From positions 1,302,001 to 1,366,000 of the forward strand of contig CAVWRA010000006.1 of assembly GCA_963757265.1 (NCBI GenBank): 64,000 bases of DNA, given 5' to 3'. Source of the DNA: CAIVVT01 sp963757265 (GTDB lineage: Bacteria > Acidobacteriota > Terriglobia > Bryobacterales > Bryobacteraceae). Below, piece after piece: positions 43,036 through 51,307 of the stretch. The translations under genes were made by a program, and so were the position numbers. Each line of letters starts with the position of its first letter. Position 1 is the first letter of the stretch. Below the pieces are notes generated by a model. The model was not told where the DNA came from, ran no database searches, and was given only the letters and a program-made list of their open reading frames with translations.

Positions 43036-43820
43036 CCGGCGCCCCCGGCGGCGAGAAACGCGGTGAGCGGGCTGGTGGCGGCCGCCGCATCGCTCCTGGG
43101 CATCAGTCCCGCTCGCCAGGCGTCGCGGCCGGCTTTCACGGCGGCGGCGAAGGCGCCGGCCATGAGTTCAGGATCCTCCGCCGTGGCGATGGCGCTGTTG
43201 ACCAGGACGGCGTCCCCGCCGATTTCCATGGTCAGGGCGGCTTCGGAGGGTGAGCGCAGCCCGGCGTCCACGATGACCGGGACGGAAGCATCGTGAATGA
43301 TCAGCCTCAGCATGGACATCGTCGTCAGCCCCTGCCCGCTGCCGATGGCCGCGCCGAGGGGCATGACGGCGGCGCAGCCGATCTCCTCCAGGCGCCGGGC
43401 CAGAACCGGATCGGCCGGCATGTAGGGCAGCACAAAGAAGCCGTCCCGGACCAGGATCTTCGCCGCCTCATAGGTTTCGATCGGATCGGGCAGCAGGTGA
43501 TGCGGGTTGGGGTGGATCTCCAGCTTGACGAAGGGACTGCCGGCGAGCTCGCGGCCAAGCTGCGCGGCCCGAACGGCCTCGCGTGCATCCCTGGCGCCGG
43601 AGGTGTTGGGGACCAGCGTCACACCCTGCAGTGCGGCCAGCGGACCGAACACATCGTCCACCGGCCGGCCGGGATGAAAGCGCCGCAGCGCCACGGTGAC
43701 CAGCTCCGCCCCGGAGGCGCGAACGGCACGGATCATCGCGTCCGTGCTGGAGAATTTGCCCGTGCCTAGCAGCAGCCGCGAGGAGAAGACCCGATCGCCC
43801 AGTTTGAGGCCGTCCGTCAC
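43032..43820 (-). CDS. thiG: thiazole synthase
   Basis: 262 residues. Start is a GTG (43818-43820). Motifs: FSSRLLLGTGKFSS, VTVALRRFHPG, VPNTSGARDAREAVRAAQLG, VKLEIHPNPHHLLPDP, CAAVMPLGAAIGSGQGL, VPVIVDAGLRSPSEAALTME and DAVLVNSAIA. It forms the thiazole phosphate from deoxyxylulose 5-phosphate, dehydroglycine (from ThiH) and ThiS thiocarboxylate. Starts 3 bases after the thiS stop. Confidence 0.96.
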   Translation of the reverse strand: MTDGLKLGDRVFSSRLLLGTGKFSSTDAMIRAVRASGAELVTVALRRFHPGRPVDDVFGPLAALQGVTLVPNTSGARDAREAVRAAQLGRELAGSPFVKLEIHPNPHHLLPDPIETYEAAKILVRDGFFVLPYMPADPVLARRLEEIGCAAVMPLGAAIGSGQGLTTMSMLRLIIHDASVPVIVDAGLRSPSEAALTMEIGGDAVLVNSAIATAEDPELMAGAFAAAVKAGRDAWRAGLMPRSDAAAATSPLTAFLAAGGAG

Positions 43821-43823
43821 GCT

Positions 43824-44024
43824 TTACCCTCCCGCGGCGATCATGATCAGTTCCACCTGGTCGCCTTCCGAGAGCCTGAAGCTCGCGTGCCGGCTCGAGC
43901 GCACGACTTCGCCATTGACCATGACGGCCGTTCGTCCGGCCTCGGTCTGGCACTCCCGCAAGAGCCCGGCGAGGGTCGCCGGACCGTCGAGGCGATAGGC
44001 CTCGCCGTTCAACACAAGATCCAT
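43824..44024 (-). CDS. thiS: sulfur carrier protein ThiS
   Basis: 66 residues from the ATG at 44024, which has GGGAG 8 bases upstream; a GTG at 44033 would add three residues. Beta-grasp fold with MDLVLNGEAYRL, VMVNGEVV and the C-terminal VELIMIAAGG, ending in the diglycine that is adenylated and thiocarboxylated. It is the first gene of the thiazole operon. No thiF lies here; the MoeB-rhodanese at 32.4-33.6 kb could activate it. Confidence 0.93.
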   Translation of the reverse strand: MDLVLNGEAYRLDGPATLAGLLRECQTEAGRTAVMVNGEVVRSSRHASFRLSEGDQVELIMIAAGG

Positions 44025-44155
44025 GGAGGACACTCCCAGTCGGAGAGTTTCATCCCGTGCGCACCGCCCCTTAGCCAGTATTCTACACGACCCGGTTCGG
44101 TTTGGCCGCCGGGCGGAGGGCGGCTGGGCGCCGAGGGCCGCCGCTCGAGCCGCGT

Positions 44156-45367
44156 CTAGCGCACCGCCGCTTCGGCCATCTGCGTGAAGGCGTGCGACGC
44201 CGGGCCGGACGCGCCGTCGTTCATCTGCGGCAGGAAGATCAGCACCAGGTCGTTCTTGGGATCGATGCTGCCATTGGTGCCGAACGCGCCGCCATGGCCG
44301 AATGTCCCCGGCGAAGTCAGGTTGAACAGCGTCGCCGGATTATTCGAGACCGACACGGTCAGCCCATAGCCTGAGTGCTCCGGAGTGCGATCCGTCTTCA
44401 TCGCCTCTACGGCCTGCGGCGAGAGATAGCGCCGGCCCGCGAATTCGCCGCCATTGGCGAGCATCTGATAGAAGCGGAACAGATCGGGGGCGGTGGAGAA
44501 GAGGCCCAATTCCGGCCCCGGATACTTCGCTCCGGCGCGGTAGGCCGCCGGATCGCCGGCCTGCGCGCGGCCGCGCGACAGCACCAGCTTGCCGTTCTCG
44601 TGCTGGTAGATCATCGCGATCCGGCTGCGCTTGGACTGGGGCGGATAGAAGAACGAGTCCTGCATCCCCAGCGGTTCGAGGATCCGGCTGTGGACAAATT
44701 GAGAGTACTCCTGACCCGAGAGGACCTCGACGATGCGGCCCAGCGTGGCGATGCCCATGTTGCTGTAGCTGTACTTCTTGCCGGGCTCGGACTGAAGATG
44801 CTCGTGGGCGAAGCCGCGGACCGCTTCCTCCAACGTGGCGTCCAGGGTGAAGTTGACGCGGCTGAGCGGGCCGCTGGAGGGCAGAAAAGCGAAGCCCGAG
44901 GTGTGGGACATCAGCTGCCAGACCGTCATGGGATGCTCGGGCGGGTGGGTGAAGGTGCTGCCATCGGGCCGCTTTTCCTCGACCAACTGATCCTTGAACT
45001 CGGGCAGGTAGTCCTGGACGGGGCGCGTCAGATCGAGCTTGCCGTCGTTGACCAGCATCATGGCGGCGACGCCGGTGAACGACTTGGTCTGCGACATGAT
45101 CTGCACGATGGTGTCCGCTCGCATGGGCTTGTGGTTCTCGATGTCGCTGAATCCGACCGCACCGACGGCCACCACCGAGCCACGATAGCCCACCAGCCAG
45201 ACCGCTCCAGACATGGAGCCGTCGTTGACGAACGTCTGCATTCGACCTGAAATCAGCTTCAGACGTTCCAGATCAATGGAGCCGGCGCCAGTGAGGGCCG
45301 GCAGGAAAGCCAGCACGGCGCCGGCGATGGCCGCATGCCGGCATAGGGAGCCTATCGATCGCAGCAT
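44156..45367 (-). CDS. exported serine beta-lactamase-like hydrolase (class C/EstB family)
   Basis: 403 residues with a signal peptide (AAIAGAVLAFLPALTGAG). The penicillin-binding-protein/esterase fold shows all three motifs: SxxK as SQTK (IMSQTKSFTGVAAMMLVNDG), YxN as YSN (KKYSYSNMGIATLGRIVEVL), and an HGG in place of KTG (GTFGHGGAFGTNGS). HGG is common in the EstB/CubicO carboxylesterases, so an esterase or peptidase role is more likely than beta-lactam resistance. Transcribed away from sodC. Confidence 0.92.
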   Translation of the reverse strand: MLRSIGSLCRHAAIAGAVLAFLPALTGAGSIDLERLKLISGRMQTFVNDGSMSGAVWLVGYRGSVVAVGAVGFSDIENHKPMRADTIVQIMSQTKSFTGVAAMMLVNDGKLDLTRPVQDYLPEFKDQLVEEKRPDGSTFTHPPEHPMTVWQLMSHTSGFAFLPSSGPLSRVNFTLDATLEEAVRGFAHEHLQSEPGKKYSYSNMGIATLGRIVEVLSGQEYSQFVHSRILEPLGMQDSFFYPPQSKRSRIAMIYQHENGKLVLSRGRAQAGDPAAYRAGAKYPGPELGLFSTAPDLFRFYQMLANGGEFAGRRYLSPQAVEAMKTDRTPEHSGYGLTVSVSNNPATLFNLTSPGTFGHGGAFGTNGSIDPKNDLVLIFLPQMNDGASGPASHAFTQMAEAAVR

Positions 45368-45513
45368 TGTCTCGTTCCTCCTCGCAAATCATCTCACGTC
45401 GCGGGGCGGCGTGTGGCGCGGGCGCTTGCGGCTTGCCGCGGACCAAGACCGGCGGGGGAGCCGGCGTGCCGGGAACGGCGCGATCTTCCAGGCCCCGCAG
45501 TGCGCGCTGGCAC

Positions 45514-45543
45514 TTGGAGTGATCCCTCGATTGCCCGTACAAT
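45514..45543 (+). promoter_or_regulatory. sigma-70-type promoter of sodC
   Basis: TTGGAG (45514-45519), 18 bases, then TACAAT (45538-45543). The start would fall near 45550, just before the AAGGAGA at 45551-45557, so the transcript leader is very short. Confidence 0.45.
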
Positions 45544-45565
45544 TAGCTCGAAGGAGACCCGCACG

Positions 45566-46123
45566 ATGACGATGCAAAAGATGCTCACGGGCCTGGGCGC
45601 GCTGGTGGTTGCCGGGGCCCTGATCGGGGCCACGGCCGCGGCGGCGCCGAAGCCCCCCAAGATACCCAAGGGCCGCACGACGGCCAGCGCCGAGATCAAG
45701 GACGCCAAGGGACAGAAGGTGGGGCAGGCCAAGTTTAAGGAAGGCAAAAACAGCGTCGAGATGTCGGTGAACGTGATGAACATGCCGCCCGGCGTGCATG
45801 CCATCCACATCCACAACGTGGGCCAATGCGACGCCCCGGACTTCAAGAGCGCGGGGCCGCATTTCAACCCATCCAACAGGCAGCATGGACTGGAGAATCC
45901 CGAGGGGCATCACATGGGCGACATGCCCAACCTGACCGTCGGGGCGAACGGCAAAGGCAATTTCAAGGCCACGCTGATGGGCGCGACGCTGGCCACTCAG
46001 AACGCCAATTCCCTGTTCCATGAAGGCGACACGGCGGTGGTGATCCATGAAAAGGCGGACGACATGAAGTCCGACCCGGCAGGCAACGCCGGCAAGCGCA
46101 TTGCGTGTGGCCCGATCCTGTAG
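45566..46123 (+). CDS. sodC: Cu/Zn superoxide dismutase, exported
   Basis: 185 residues from the ATG at 45566, with AAGGAGA 8 bases upstream; the frame is open to 45413 but the signal peptide (MTMQKMLTGLGALVVAGALI) begins here. Copper and zinc ligands are seen in HAIHIHNVGQCDAPDFKSAG, PHFNPSNRQHG, HHMGDMPNL and the late IHEKADDMKSDPAGNAGKRI with the active-site Arg. The disulfide cysteines are in GQCDAP and IACGPI. It converts superoxide to peroxide and oxygen in the periplasm. Confidence 0.96.
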   Translation: MTMQKMLTGLGALVVAGALIGATAAAAPKPPKIPKGRTTASAEIKDAKGQKVGQAKFKEGKNSVEMSVNVMNMPPGVHAIHIHNVGQCDAPDFKSAGPHFNPSNRQHGLENPEGHHMGDMPNLTVGANGKGNFKATLMGATLATQNANSLFHEGDTAVVIHEKADDMKSDPAGNAGKRIACGPIL

Positions 46124-46362
46124 CCTGAGCCGGGCGCCGCGGAATCGCCTGCGGCGTGCTGACCCGCGTGGCAGCGGACGATCCCACTTCACGCGGCGCG
46201 CGCAATGCGCCGTCTCCGCCTGCCCACAGCCTGCTTGGCCTGTGCGCCGAGTGCGGCATTCCAGCCGCGAACACAAGGCGAATAAAACGCCGATCAGGGC
46301 TGTCACCCGATACCGCCGAGTGGCGTGGGGCGGGCTGGCCGCGCGTGAAAAACAAAAAACGC

Positions 46363-46422
46363 GGAACAAAGCCAATTGTTGACTTTCCCTTTTAGAATAA
46401 GAAACTTAGTTGGCTATCGTTC
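46363..46422 (+). repeat. dispersed repeat, copy 2 (first copy at 30293-30352)
   Basis: Same orientation as copy 1, 51 of 60 positions equal, starting with the identical 24-base block. The 3' arm of the copy-1 hairpin is changed here (CTTTCCC instead of CTTTGTT), so the inverted repeat is broken. AT-rich, intergenic, 16 kb from copy 1. Confidence 0.75.
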
Positions 46423-46461
46423 GATTTGTTGTGCGCTAGGTATTCGTTTTTCAAAGAGCGG

Positions 46462-46499
46462 TGGCGGCGCGCCGCCAGGACATCGAGCTCAATTGAGCT
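46462..46499. repeat. two adjacent perfect palindromes
   Basis: TGGCGGCGCGCCGCCA (46462-46477, 16 bases) and AGCTCAATTGAGCT (46486-46499, 14 bases) lie 8 bases apart, about 40 bases downstream of repeat copy 2. Each is perfectly self-complementary and could form a cruciform or bind a dimeric protein. No known site type is recognised. Confidence 0.6.
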
Positions 46500-46600
46500 T
46501 ACCCCTGGTGTCAAGCTGCGGATGTCAGGAGAATGGGGCGGGGCGGATGCGGTACGCGGACCGGCTCGCGCCGCTTCGAAGCGGGCTTCCCGAGGTCCGG

Positions 46601-47896
46601 CTACTGCCAACGCTTGAGGCCCTTGCGGCCGATGTCACAGCGCATCTGCAGGCCGTCGAAGTGAATCGTGTCGCAGGCGGCGTAGACATTGGCGATGGCT
46701 TGCTGGAGGGTGGAACCGGAGTGGGTCACGCCGAGGACCCGGCCGCCGGCGGTTTCGACCGCTTGTTTGTCACCACGCACAGCGGATTTGGAATCGCGCG
46801 TTCCAGCGTGGAAGACAGTGGCTCCGGTGGCCGCAGCAGCTTCGAGGCCGGAAATGGGGTCGCCCGAGCGAACCGCCCCCGGATATCCGTGCGCGGCGAG
46901 TACGACGCAGATGGAAGGTTCCTCGCGGAACCGGAGCAGACGCGGATCCTGCCTGCCGAGGGCGGCGGCGTGGACGAGAGCGCCAAAGTCGCAGTCCAGG
47001 CGATGCAGCAGGGCCTGCGTTTCGGGGTCGCCGAGCCGCACGTTGAATTCGAGGACCTGGGGCCCGTTGGTGGTCATCATCAAACCGGCATAGAGGAAGC
47101 CGACGAAGGGCGAACCTTCGGCCTTCATACCGTCCAGCACCGGTTGCATGATGGTACGAACTACCAACTCGCGGTCGGCGGTGGAAAGGAGGCGGGAATC
47201 GGAGTAGGCGCCCATGCCGCCGGTGTTGGGGCCGCGATCGTCGTCAAAGATCGTCTTGTGATCCTGGGAGGGTTCGAGGGGCAGGACGCTCTCCCCGTCG
47301 CACAGGCCGATGAAGCTGATCTCCTCGCCGCAGAGGAACTCCTCGATTACCAGTTGGCGGCCGGCGGCTCCGACGAGGTTGCCGGAAAGCATATCATGAA
47401 GTGTAGAAAGAGCGGCGGCGCGATCCGGGCAAATGACGACGCCCTTGCCCGCGGCGAGTCCATCCGCCTTTAATACAATGGGATACGAGAACGAGTCCAG
47501 CGCTTTATTCGCCTCATCTTCGCTTAATGCTACGGCGTATCGGGCGGTCGGAATGCGGTGCCGGAGCATGAATTCCTTGGCGAAAATCTTGCTGCCCTCG
47601 AGGCGGGCGGCAGCTTGAGAGGGTCCGAAAACGAGGTGGCCGTTGCTCCGAAAGAGATCGACGGCGCCGTCGACGAGAGGCGCCTCGGGGCCGACGATGG
47701 TGAGGTCGGGATGGAGTTGGCTCGCGAGGGCCAGCAGGTCGGGGGGTTTGGAGGAAGGCGGGCGAATGCAGGTGGCGACCTGGGCGCAACCGGGATTGCC
47801 GGGGGCGACGACGACTTCGCGGACGGACGGGCTGCGCTGGAGGCGCCAGGCGATTGCATGCTCGCGACCGCCGCTGCCGATAACAAGGACTTTCAC
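46601..47896 (-). CDS. purD: phosphoribosylamine-glycine ligase
   Basis: 431 residues, normal GARS length. ATP-grasp enzyme with MKVLVIGSGGREHAIAWRL, GPEAPLVDG, KIFAKEFMLRHRIPTARY, VLKADGLAAGKGVVIC, LVIEEFLCGEEISFI, DHKTIFDDDRGPNTGGMGAY, and NVRLGDPETQALL. It makes glycinamide ribonucleotide, step two of purine synthesis. It diverges from mnmG with 46 bases between, so their promoters overlap or face each other. Confidence 0.97.
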   Translation of the reverse strand: MKVLVIGSGGREHAIAWRLQRSPSVREVVVAPGNPGCAQVATCIRPPSSKPPDLLALASQLHPDLTIVGPEAPLVDGAVDLFRSNGHLVFGPSQAAARLEGSKIFAKEFMLRHRIPTARYAVALSEDEANKALDSFSYPIVLKADGLAAGKGVVICPDRAAALSTLHDMLSGNLVGAAGRQLVIEEFLCGEEISFIGLCDGESVLPLEPSQDHKTIFDDDRGPNTGGMGAYSDSRLLSTADRELVVRTIMQPVLDGMKAEGSPFVGFLYAGLMMTTNGPQVLEFNVRLGDPETQALLHRLDCDFGALVHAAALGRQDPRLLRFREEPSICVVLAAHGYPGAVRSGDPISGLEAAAATGATVFHAGTRDSKSAVRGDKQAVETAGGRVLGVTHSGSTLQQAIANVYAACDTIHFDGLQMRCDIGRKGLKRWQ

Positions 47897-47942
47897 GGGA
47901 GTGTCTCCTGGGCTGACGATTCTTTAGGATATCTGTAAGGAG

Positions 47943-49832
47943 ATGCCGCCGCCAACGCGACAGATGGTTTACGACGTTGTGGTGATCGGGGCCGGGCATG
48001 CCGGCTGTGAGGCGGCGCGGGCGTGTGCGCGGATGGGGTTGAAAACGGCGCTGGTCACGATGAATGCCGACCTGATCGCGCAGATGTCGTGCAATCCGGC
48101 GATCGGCGGAATTGCGAAGGGCCATCTGGTGCGGGAGATCGATGCGCTGGGCGGCGTGATGGGCGAAGTGGCCGACGCGACAGGCATCCAATTCCGGTTG
48201 CTGAATACGAGCCGCGGCCCGGCGGTGTGGAGTCCGCGGGCGCAGATGGATAAGCAGAAGTATCGGGTCCTGATGAGGGAGGTGTTGGAGGCCGAACCCA
48301 ATCTGCGAATTCTACAGGCAGAAGTGGCTGAGCTGGCATATGAAGAGGCCGGGAGCGACCGGCGGCGCGTGCGGGGCGTGGTGCTGCGAGACGGGCGGAT
48401 GCTGGAGACGCGGGCTGCGGTGGTGACGACCGGGACCTTCCTGAACGGGTTGTCGCACATCGGCGAGAACAAATCGGCGTGCGGAAGGAACGGCGAGGCG
48501 CCGGCGAATCTGCTGGGCAACCATCTGCGGAGTTTGGGATTGGCGTGGAAGCGGCTGAAGACCGGAACGCCGCCGCGGCTGGATGGGCGGACGATCGAGT
48601 GGAGCGCGTTCGAGGCGCAGCCGGGCGACGCGGTGCCGACCCCGTTCTCCTTCCTGACGAAGAAGATCGAGCGGAAGCAGATCCAATGTTATATCGCCTA
48701 TACGACGGAGGAGACGCATCGGATCCTGCGGGATGCCATCGGGCGGTCGCCGCTGTACAGCGGCCAGATTGAGGGGATTGGACCGCGGTACTGCCCCTCC
48801 ATCGAAGACAAGATCGTTAAGTTCCCCGACAAGACGCGGCACCAGATCTTCCTGGAGCCGGAGGGGCTGGACACTTATGAGATCTATGTGAACGGCATGA
48901 GCACGAGCATGCCGATTGATGTGCAGGAGGCGATGATCGCGTCGATTCCCGGACTGGAGAGAGCCGAGATGATCCGGCCGGGATATGCCATAGAATATGA
49001 CGCCGTCGATCCGCGGGAGTTGTCGCACGCGCTAGAGGCGAAGTTGATTGGAGGATTGTTTCTGGCCGGCCAGATCAACGGGACGTCGGGGTATGAGGAG
49101 GCCGCGTGCCAGGGGCTGCTGGCAGGTCTGAATGCGGCGGCGAGCATTGCCGGCAGTGAACCCGTCGTGCTGAGCCGGACCGATGGGTATGCAGGGATCC
49201 TCGTGGATGATCTGGTCACCAAGGGCGCGGACGAGCCGTACCGGATGTTCACGTCGCGGGCGGAATTCCGGCTGCAGTTGCGAATCGACAATGCGGATGA
49301 ACGCCTGACGCCAATCGGGCGCAAAGCTGGTCTGGTAAGCGATGAGAGATGGGCGCTGCTTGAGAAGAAGCTGAAGCAGGAAGAGAGAATCCGGCGGTTG
49401 CTGGCTGAAAATCGGATGGATCCCAAGAAGTTTGGACTGACGGCTGGTACGCAGGACGAACGGCCGACGCTGGAGGCGTGGCTGCGACGGCCCGAGTCGA
49501 AGTTAGGAGACTTGAGAACGTGGATTGAGGAGCAGTTGGGAGAACCGGCGGTGTGCGGCGGGCTGACTACCATCGAGACGGAGGTGAAGTACGAAGGGTA
49601 CATGGAGCAGCAAGAGAGGCAGGTTCGGAGACTGCGGGAAGCTGAGGCAAGGCAGATTCCGCGGGGGCTCGATTACGCGACCGTTCAGGGCCTGAGCCGG
49701 GAGGTCAGAGATCGACTGACGAGGGTCTGTCCGGAGACGCTAGGGCAGGCCTCAAGAATCCCGGGGGTCACACCCGCCGCGATCGCCGTGCTGGACATTT
49801 TCCTGAGCCTCATGCAAAGGCCAAACGGATGA
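47943..49832 (+). CDS. mnmG: tRNA uridine-5-carboxymethylaminomethyl modification enzyme MnmG (GidA)
   Basis: 629 residues. FAD-binding N-terminus (YDVVVIGAGHAGCEAARACA), the insertion motifs QMSCNPAIGGIAKGHLVREI, LNTSRGPAVWSPRAQMDK, GTFLNGLSHIGE, and RFKTGTPPR-type KRLKTGTPPRLDGRT, then the C-terminal helical MnmE-binding region. With MnmE it modifies the wobble uridine of certain tRNAs. AAGGAG directly abuts the ATG at 47943, too close for ideal spacing, so initiation at the in-frame ATG at 47964 is possible. Its stop overlaps the rsmG start (ATGA). Confidence 0.97.
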   Translation: MPPPTRQMVYDVVVIGAGHAGCEAARACARMGLKTALVTMNADLIAQMSCNPAIGGIAKGHLVREIDALGGVMGEVADATGIQFRLLNTSRGPAVWSPRAQMDKQKYRVLMREVLEAEPNLRILQAEVAELAYEEAGSDRRRVRGVVLRDGRMLETRAAVVTTGTFLNGLSHIGENKSACGRNGEAPANLLGNHLRSLGLAWKRLKTGTPPRLDGRTIEWSAFEAQPGDAVPTPFSFLTKKIERKQIQCYIAYTTEETHRILRDAIGRSPLYSGQIEGIGPRYCPSIEDKIVKFPDKTRHQIFLEPEGLDTYEIYVNGMSTSMPIDVQEAMIASIPGLERAEMIRPGYAIEYDAVDPRELSHALEAKLIGGLFLAGQINGTSGYEEAACQGLLAGLNAAASIAGSEPVVLSRTDGYAGILVDDLVTKGADEPYRMFTSRAEFRLQLRIDNADERLTPIGRKAGLVSDERWALLEKKLKQEERIRRLLAENRMDPKKFGLTAGTQDERPTLEAWLRRPESKLGDLRTWIEEQLGEPAVCGGLTTIETEVKYEGYMEQQERQVRRLREAEARQIPRGLDYATVQGLSREVRDRLTRVCPETLGQASRIPGVTPAAIAVLDIFLSLMQRPNG

Positions 49833-50443
49833 CCGAGGAAGAGCGGTTTGACGGACTCCTTCGTGAGCAGTGCTTGACCTTCGCGGACAGTCGCAGCGGG
49901 GATTCGCGGGTGCTGATGATGCACTACAAGCTGCTGCGCGAATGGAATCGGCGGATCAATTTGACGGGGGAGGCGACACTGGAGGAGGCGGTCGTTCGAC
50001 ATTACGCGGAATCGCTTTTCCTGGCTAGTTTAGTTCCTCACTGGGTCAAGAGCGTTGTGGATGTGGGTTCCGGCGCCGGGTTCCCGGGGTTTCCATTGGC
50101 AGTCCGGCGGCCGGATGTTGAGGTAACGCTTGTCGAATCCGACCAGCGTAAGGCTGCATTTTTGCGCGAGGCTTCGGACCTGGTGCGCAACATTCAGGTT
50201 CGGTGTGTTCGGGCTGAGTCGCTGCATGATAAGTGCGCCGGGGTCATTGGGCGGGCAGTGCGCCCGACTGAAATCGTAGTCACGGCGCGCAGAATCGCGG
50301 CTTGGTTCGGCATCCTTTTGTCGCGTAATGACGCCGAGGCTCTGGCCAGCAGAATTGATTCCCAAATGGTGGCGCTCCCATGGAATCCATCCTCTGTCGC
50401 CCTGATTGGCAGCGTTCCACGTGAAACATTCCAGAACCATTAG
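49829..50443 (+). CDS. rsmG: 16S rRNA (guanine-527-N7) methyltransferase RsmG (GidB)
   Basis: 204 residues. N-terminal helical part with REWNRRINLTGEATLEEAVV and RHYAESLFLA, SAM-binding VVDVGSGAGFPGFPLAVRRP, VTLVESDQRKAAFLREAS, and VIGRAV with the conserved Arg. It methylates G527 of 16S rRNA. It overlaps mnmG by 4 bases. The last codons (GSVPRETF) overlap the first parS site, so a partition site is built into the coding sequence. Confidence 0.94.
   Translation: MTEEERFDGLLREQCLTFADSRSGDSRVLMMHYKLLREWNRRINLTGEATLEEAVVRHYAESLFLASLVPHWVKSVVDVGSGAGFPGFPLAVRRPDVEVTLVESDQRKAAFLREASDLVRNIQVRCVRAESLHDKCAGVIGRAVRPTEIVVTARRIAAWFGILLSRNDAEALASRIDSQMVALPWNPSSVALIGSVPRETFQNH
50413..50428. promoter_or_regulatory. 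parS centromere site 1
   Basis: CGTTCCACGTGAAACA matches the bacterial parS consensus TGTTTCACGTGAAACA at 14 of 16 positions, with the CACGTG core intact. It lies inside the 3' end of rsmG, just upstream of parAB. Confidence 0.88.
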
Positions 50444-50450
50444 CGGCGGA

Positions 50451-50466
50451 TGTTCCACGTGAAACG
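50451..50466. promoter_or_regulatory. parS centromere site 2
   Basis: TGTTCCACGTGAAACG matches the parS consensus at 14 of 16 positions. It is centred 38 bases after site 1, in the rsmG-parA gap. Both sites share the TTCC variant in the left arm, which may be the local consensus. Confidence 0.88.
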
Positions 50467-50515
50467 TCGGGCAGGGGCTGCCGTGATAGCATGGACGTGT
50501 CACGGGACGACCTGA

Positions 50516-51307
50516 ATGGCCCGAGTCATCGCAATCGCCAACCAAAAGGGCGGCGTGGGCAAAACCACGACCGCCATCAACCTCGCCGCATCCCTCGCCG
50601 CCAATGAGCTCCGAGTCTTGTTGATCGATATGGACCCGCAAGGGAACAGCACGACAGGCCTCGGGATCACGAAGCGTGATAACCTGCCCACCGTCTACGA
50701 CGTCATCGCGGCTAGAGCCCAACTCAGTGACATTCTGCTGCACATCCAGCCGGACGGGATTCACCTGGCACCTTCCGACAAGAACCTTGTTGCCGCCAAC
50801 GTCGAGCTCGTCGGTACCGGCCAGCGCGAATTTCACCTTTCCAGAGCGCTATCGCCCATCAAGGACCAATTCGATTTTGTTCTTATCGATTGCCCGCCCG
50901 CGCTAGATCTGTTGACGGTCAATTCACTCGTGGCAGCAGATTCCGTTCTGATTCCCATCCAGTGTGAGTTCTTCGCCCTCGAAGGCATATCCCAATTGCT
51001 CGACACCATTGACCGTTTAAGGGAAAACCTCCAGCCTCACCTCGCCATCGAGGGAATCCTCCTCACCATGTTCGATGACCGCACGAACTTGGCCCGCCAA
51101 GTGGCTGCGGATCTGAGGGACTTCTTTCAGGGAGAGGTCTTTCAAACGATCGTTCCTCGAAGCATCCGACTGGCGGAAGCGCCCAGTTTCGGCAAGACGA
51201 TCCTCACCTACGACCCCCGTTCCAAAGGGGCCGAAAGCTACATCCAACTTGCCAAGGAGATCGTAGCCAATGAGCAACGCCGACAACACTCGCAAAGCGC
51301 TCGGTAG
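50516..51307 (+). CDS. parA: chromosome-partitioning ATPase ParA (Soj)
   Basis: 263 residues. Deviant Walker A with signature lysine (AIANQKGGVGKTTTAINLAA), Walker A' and B (VLLIDMDPQGNSTTGLG, FVLIDCPPALDLLTVN), then IPIQCEFFALEGISQLLDTI. ParA binds DNA as an ATP dimer and moves ParB-parS complexes to separate the origins. It overlaps parB by 38 bases and sits directly behind two parS sites. Confidence 0.97.
   Translation: MARVIAIANQKGGVGKTTTAINLAASLAANELRVLLIDMDPQGNSTTGLGITKRDNLPTVYDVIAARAQLSDILLHIQPDGIHLAPSDKNLVAANVELVGTGQREFHLSRALSPIKDQFDFVLIDCPPALDLLTVNSLVAADSVLIPIQCEFFALEGISQLLDTIDRLRENLQPHLAIEGILLTMFDDRTNLARQVAADLRDFFQGEVFQTIVPRSIRLAEAPSFGKTILTYDPRSKGAESYIQLAKEIVANEQRRQHSQSAR

Larger units (their letters stand above)
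46124..46600. other. gene-free stretch with repeats between sodC and purD
   Basis: About 480 bases between convergent genes. It holds copy 2 of the dispersed repeat (46363-46422) and two perfect palindromes (46462-46499), both listed separately. No gene or T-tract terminator is recognised. Confidence 0.6.

Noticed and set aside
44034..44155. TPP riboswitch upstream of the thiS-thiG-thiH-thiE operon
   Set aside because: The 120 bases before thiS lack the conserved THI-box segments (CTGAGA and the ACCTGATCTGGATAATGCCAGCG-type block), so I do not call one.
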